Shown here piece after piece: positions 61,901-64,000 of a DNA stretch of 64,000 bases (within the stretch, counting starts at the first letter, position 1; each line of letters starts with the position of its first letter). The notes below the pieces were generated by a model. The model worked only from the letters and a program-made list of their open reading frames with translations. It ran no database searches and had not been told where the DNA came from. The position numbers and the translations under genes are program-made. The stretch covers positions 7,903,701 through 7,967,700 of the forward strand of contig OW028586.1 in assembly GCA_932294295.1 (NCBI GenBank), written 5' to 3'. This DNA comes from Alitta virens (lineage: Eukaryota; Annelida; Polychaeta; Phyllodocida; Nereididae).

Positions 61901-64000
61901 CCAGTAAGCGCTAATATTTGGTACCATTAAATAGCCAATAGTTAAAGCTATCTAATGAATACACTACCAAATTTCTGCTATCATTCTATATAACCAGCTC
62001 CCAGACCTTTATGTTACATTTTCAACCAAAAAAGGTAACTTTGCTCAACAAATTTCTGGTAGCTGGGTAGTTAGCTATCCAGTAAGCACCAATATTTGGT
62101 ACCATTAAATAGCCAATGAATAAGGCTATCTAATGAATACACTACCAAATGTATGCTATCATTCTATATACCCAGCTCCCAGACTTTTATGTGTCATTTT
62201 TCACAAAAAAGTAAACTTTGCTCAACAAATTTCTGGTAGCTGGGTAGTTACCTATCCTGTAAGCACCAATATTTGGAGCCATTAAATATCCTATAGTTAA
62301 AGCTATCTAATAAATACACTACAAAATTTCTGCTATCATTCTATATACCCAGCTCCCAGACGTTTATGTGTCATTTTTCACAAAATATTTTAACTTTGCT
62401 CAACAAATTTCTGGTAGCTTAGTTAACTATTCAGTAAGCACAAATATTTGGTACTATTAAATAGCCAATGGTTACAGCTATCTAATCAATACACTACCAA
62501 ACTTCTGCTATCATTCTATATACCCAGCTCCCAGACTTGTATGTGTCATTTTCCACAAAATATTTTAACTGCTCAACAAATTTCTGGTAGCTGGGTAGTT
62601 AGCTATCCAGTATACACCAATATTTGGTACCATTAAATAGCCAATGAATAAGGCTATCTAATGAATACACTACCAAATTTCTGCTATCATTCTATATACC
62701 CAGCTCCCAGACCTTTATGTATCATTTTCAACCAAAAAAGCTAACTTTGCTCAACAAATTTCTGGTAGCTGGGTAGTTAGCTATCCAGTAAGCACCAATA
62801 TTTGGTACCATTAAATAGCCAATGAATAAGGCTATCTAATAAATACACTACCAAATGTATGCTATCATTCTATATACCCAGCTCCCAGACTTTTATGTGT
62901 CATTTTTCACCAAAAAGTTAACTTTGCTCAGCAAATTTCTGGTAGCTGGGTAGTTAGCTATCCTGTAAGCACCAATATTTGGAACCATTAAATAGCCCAT
63001 AGTTAAAGCTATCTAATAAATACACTACAAAATTTCTGCTATCATTCTATATACCCAGCTCCCAGACTTTTATGTGTCATTTTTCACAAAATATTTTAAC
63101 TTTGCTCAACAAATTTCTGGTAGCTGGGTAGTTAACTATTCAGTAAGCACGAATATTTGGTACTATTAAATAGCCAATGGTTACAGCTATCTAATAAATA
63201 CACTACCAAACTTCTGCTATCATTCTATATACCCAGCTCCCAGACTTTTATGTGTCATTTTTCACAAAATATTTTACCTGCTCAACAAATTTCTGGTAGC
63301 TGGTTAGTTAGCTATCTAATAAGCACCAATATTTGGTACCATCAAATAGCCAATGAATAAGGCTATCTAATGAATACACTACCAAATTTCTGCTATCATT
63401 CTATATACCCAGCTCCCAGACCTTTATGTATCATTTTCAACCAAAAAAGGTAACTTTCCTCAACAAATTTCTGGTAGCTGAGTAGTTAACTATCCAGTAA
63501 GCGCTAATATTTGGTACCATTAAATAGCCAATAGATAAAGCTATCTAATGAATACACTACCAAATTTCTGCTATCATTCTATATACCCAGCTCCCAGACT
63601 TGTATGTGTCATTTTCCACAAAATATTTTAACTGCTCAACAAATTTCTGGTAGCTGGGTAGTTAGCTATCCAGTATGCACCAATATTTGGTACCATTAAA
63701 TAGCCAATGAATAAGGCTATCTAATGAATACACTACCGAATTTATGCTATCATTCTATATACCCAGCTCCCAGACCTTTATATATCATTTTCAACCAAAA
63801 AAGGTAACTTTGCTCAACAAATTTCTGGTAGCTGGGTAGTTAGCTATCCAGTATGCACCAATATTTGGTACTATTAATAGCCAATGAATAAGGCTATCTA
63901 ATGAATACACTACCAAATTTCTGCTATCATTCTATATACCCAGCTCCCAGACCTTTATGTATCATTTTCAACCAAAAAAGGTAACTTTGCTCAACAAATT
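43966..64000 (+). repeat. 177-178 bp satellite array with higher-order structure, continuing past the window
   Basis: GCTCCCAG landmarks fall at 44061, 44238, 44416, 44593, 44771 and 44949, and still in register at 63058. That is 107 monomers averaging 177.5 bp, and about 113 in the window. The first unit (43966-44060) is degenerate and shortened. Monomer variants differ at fixed sites: CCACAAAATATTTTAA versus CAACCAAAAAAGGTAA, GGGTAG versus GGTTAG, GCTATCCAGTAAG versus GCTATCTAATAAG. These recur in ordered blocks. Each monomer has short dyads, including TACCCAGCT and AGCTGGGTA about 60 bp apart. There is no transposase, gene or tRNA inside. The recurring 60-78 codon open frames are by-products of the 177-bp period (59 codons). 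Confidence 0.97.

Noticed and set aside
43947..64000. Recurrent 60-78 codon open frames in the satellite (for example at 51667, 54865 and 57705)
   Set aside because: They repeat with the array because 177 bp is a multiple of three. They follow monomer variants, have no domain, signal or splice context, and exist only where the period keeps frame.
43966..64000. CRISPR array
   Set aside because: Repeats are 177 bp and contiguous without unique spacers, in a eukaryotic context.

Overview
This is a metazoan nuclear window with a low G+C content. It has spliced genes with GT-AG introns, phase-1 modules typical of extracellular proteins, tRNA-derived SINEs, MITEs, decayed LINEs and a large satellite array. 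The gene content (kringle, FN2, F5/8C, PAN and EGF modules shuffled together; a glutaminase; a secreted cyclase) and the repeat style suggest a marine invertebrate, probably a deuterostome such as an echinoderm or hemichordate. The species cannot be fixed from the sequence alone.

Layout. (1) 52-23805, minus strand: a large secreted mosaic protein. Twenty-four coding exons are visible, all joined with consistent phases, giving 982 residues before the gene runs off the left edge. The order is signal peptide, FN2, kringle, F5/8C (discoidin), EGF, EGF, a short link, a PAN/apple-like module, a fibrinogen-like domain of the contactin-associated-protein type, then eight EGF modules. All ten EGF exons are exactly 114 bp and phase 1-1. 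Most introns carry a different transposable element. (2) 24000-30173: intergenic or glutaminase 5' region, with SINE pieces and microsatellites. (3) 30174-36527, plus strand: a 13-exon glutaminase-family gene with C-terminal ankyrin repeats. Several catalytic residues, including the nucleophilic serine, are replaced although the frame is intact, so it looks like a pseudoenzyme. (4) 38335-43408, plus strand: a 4-exon gene for a secreted, probably membrane-anchored cyclase (kynurenine formamidase/isatin hydrolase superfamily). Its first intron holds three tandem copies of a 0.78-0.85 kb repeat with long hairpins. (5) 43828-64000: a short 56-bp minisatellite, then about 113 monomers of a 177-178 bp satellite with higher-order repeat structure, running off the right edge.

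The three genes have no evident shared pathway. The first and third encode extracellular products and the second a divergent metabolic-enzyme homologue. The most interesting points are the predicted inactive glutaminase, the unusual modular architecture of the first gene, co-varying hairpin arms in the cyclase intron, and the nested satellite array beginning about 0.5 kb past the cyclase stop codon.
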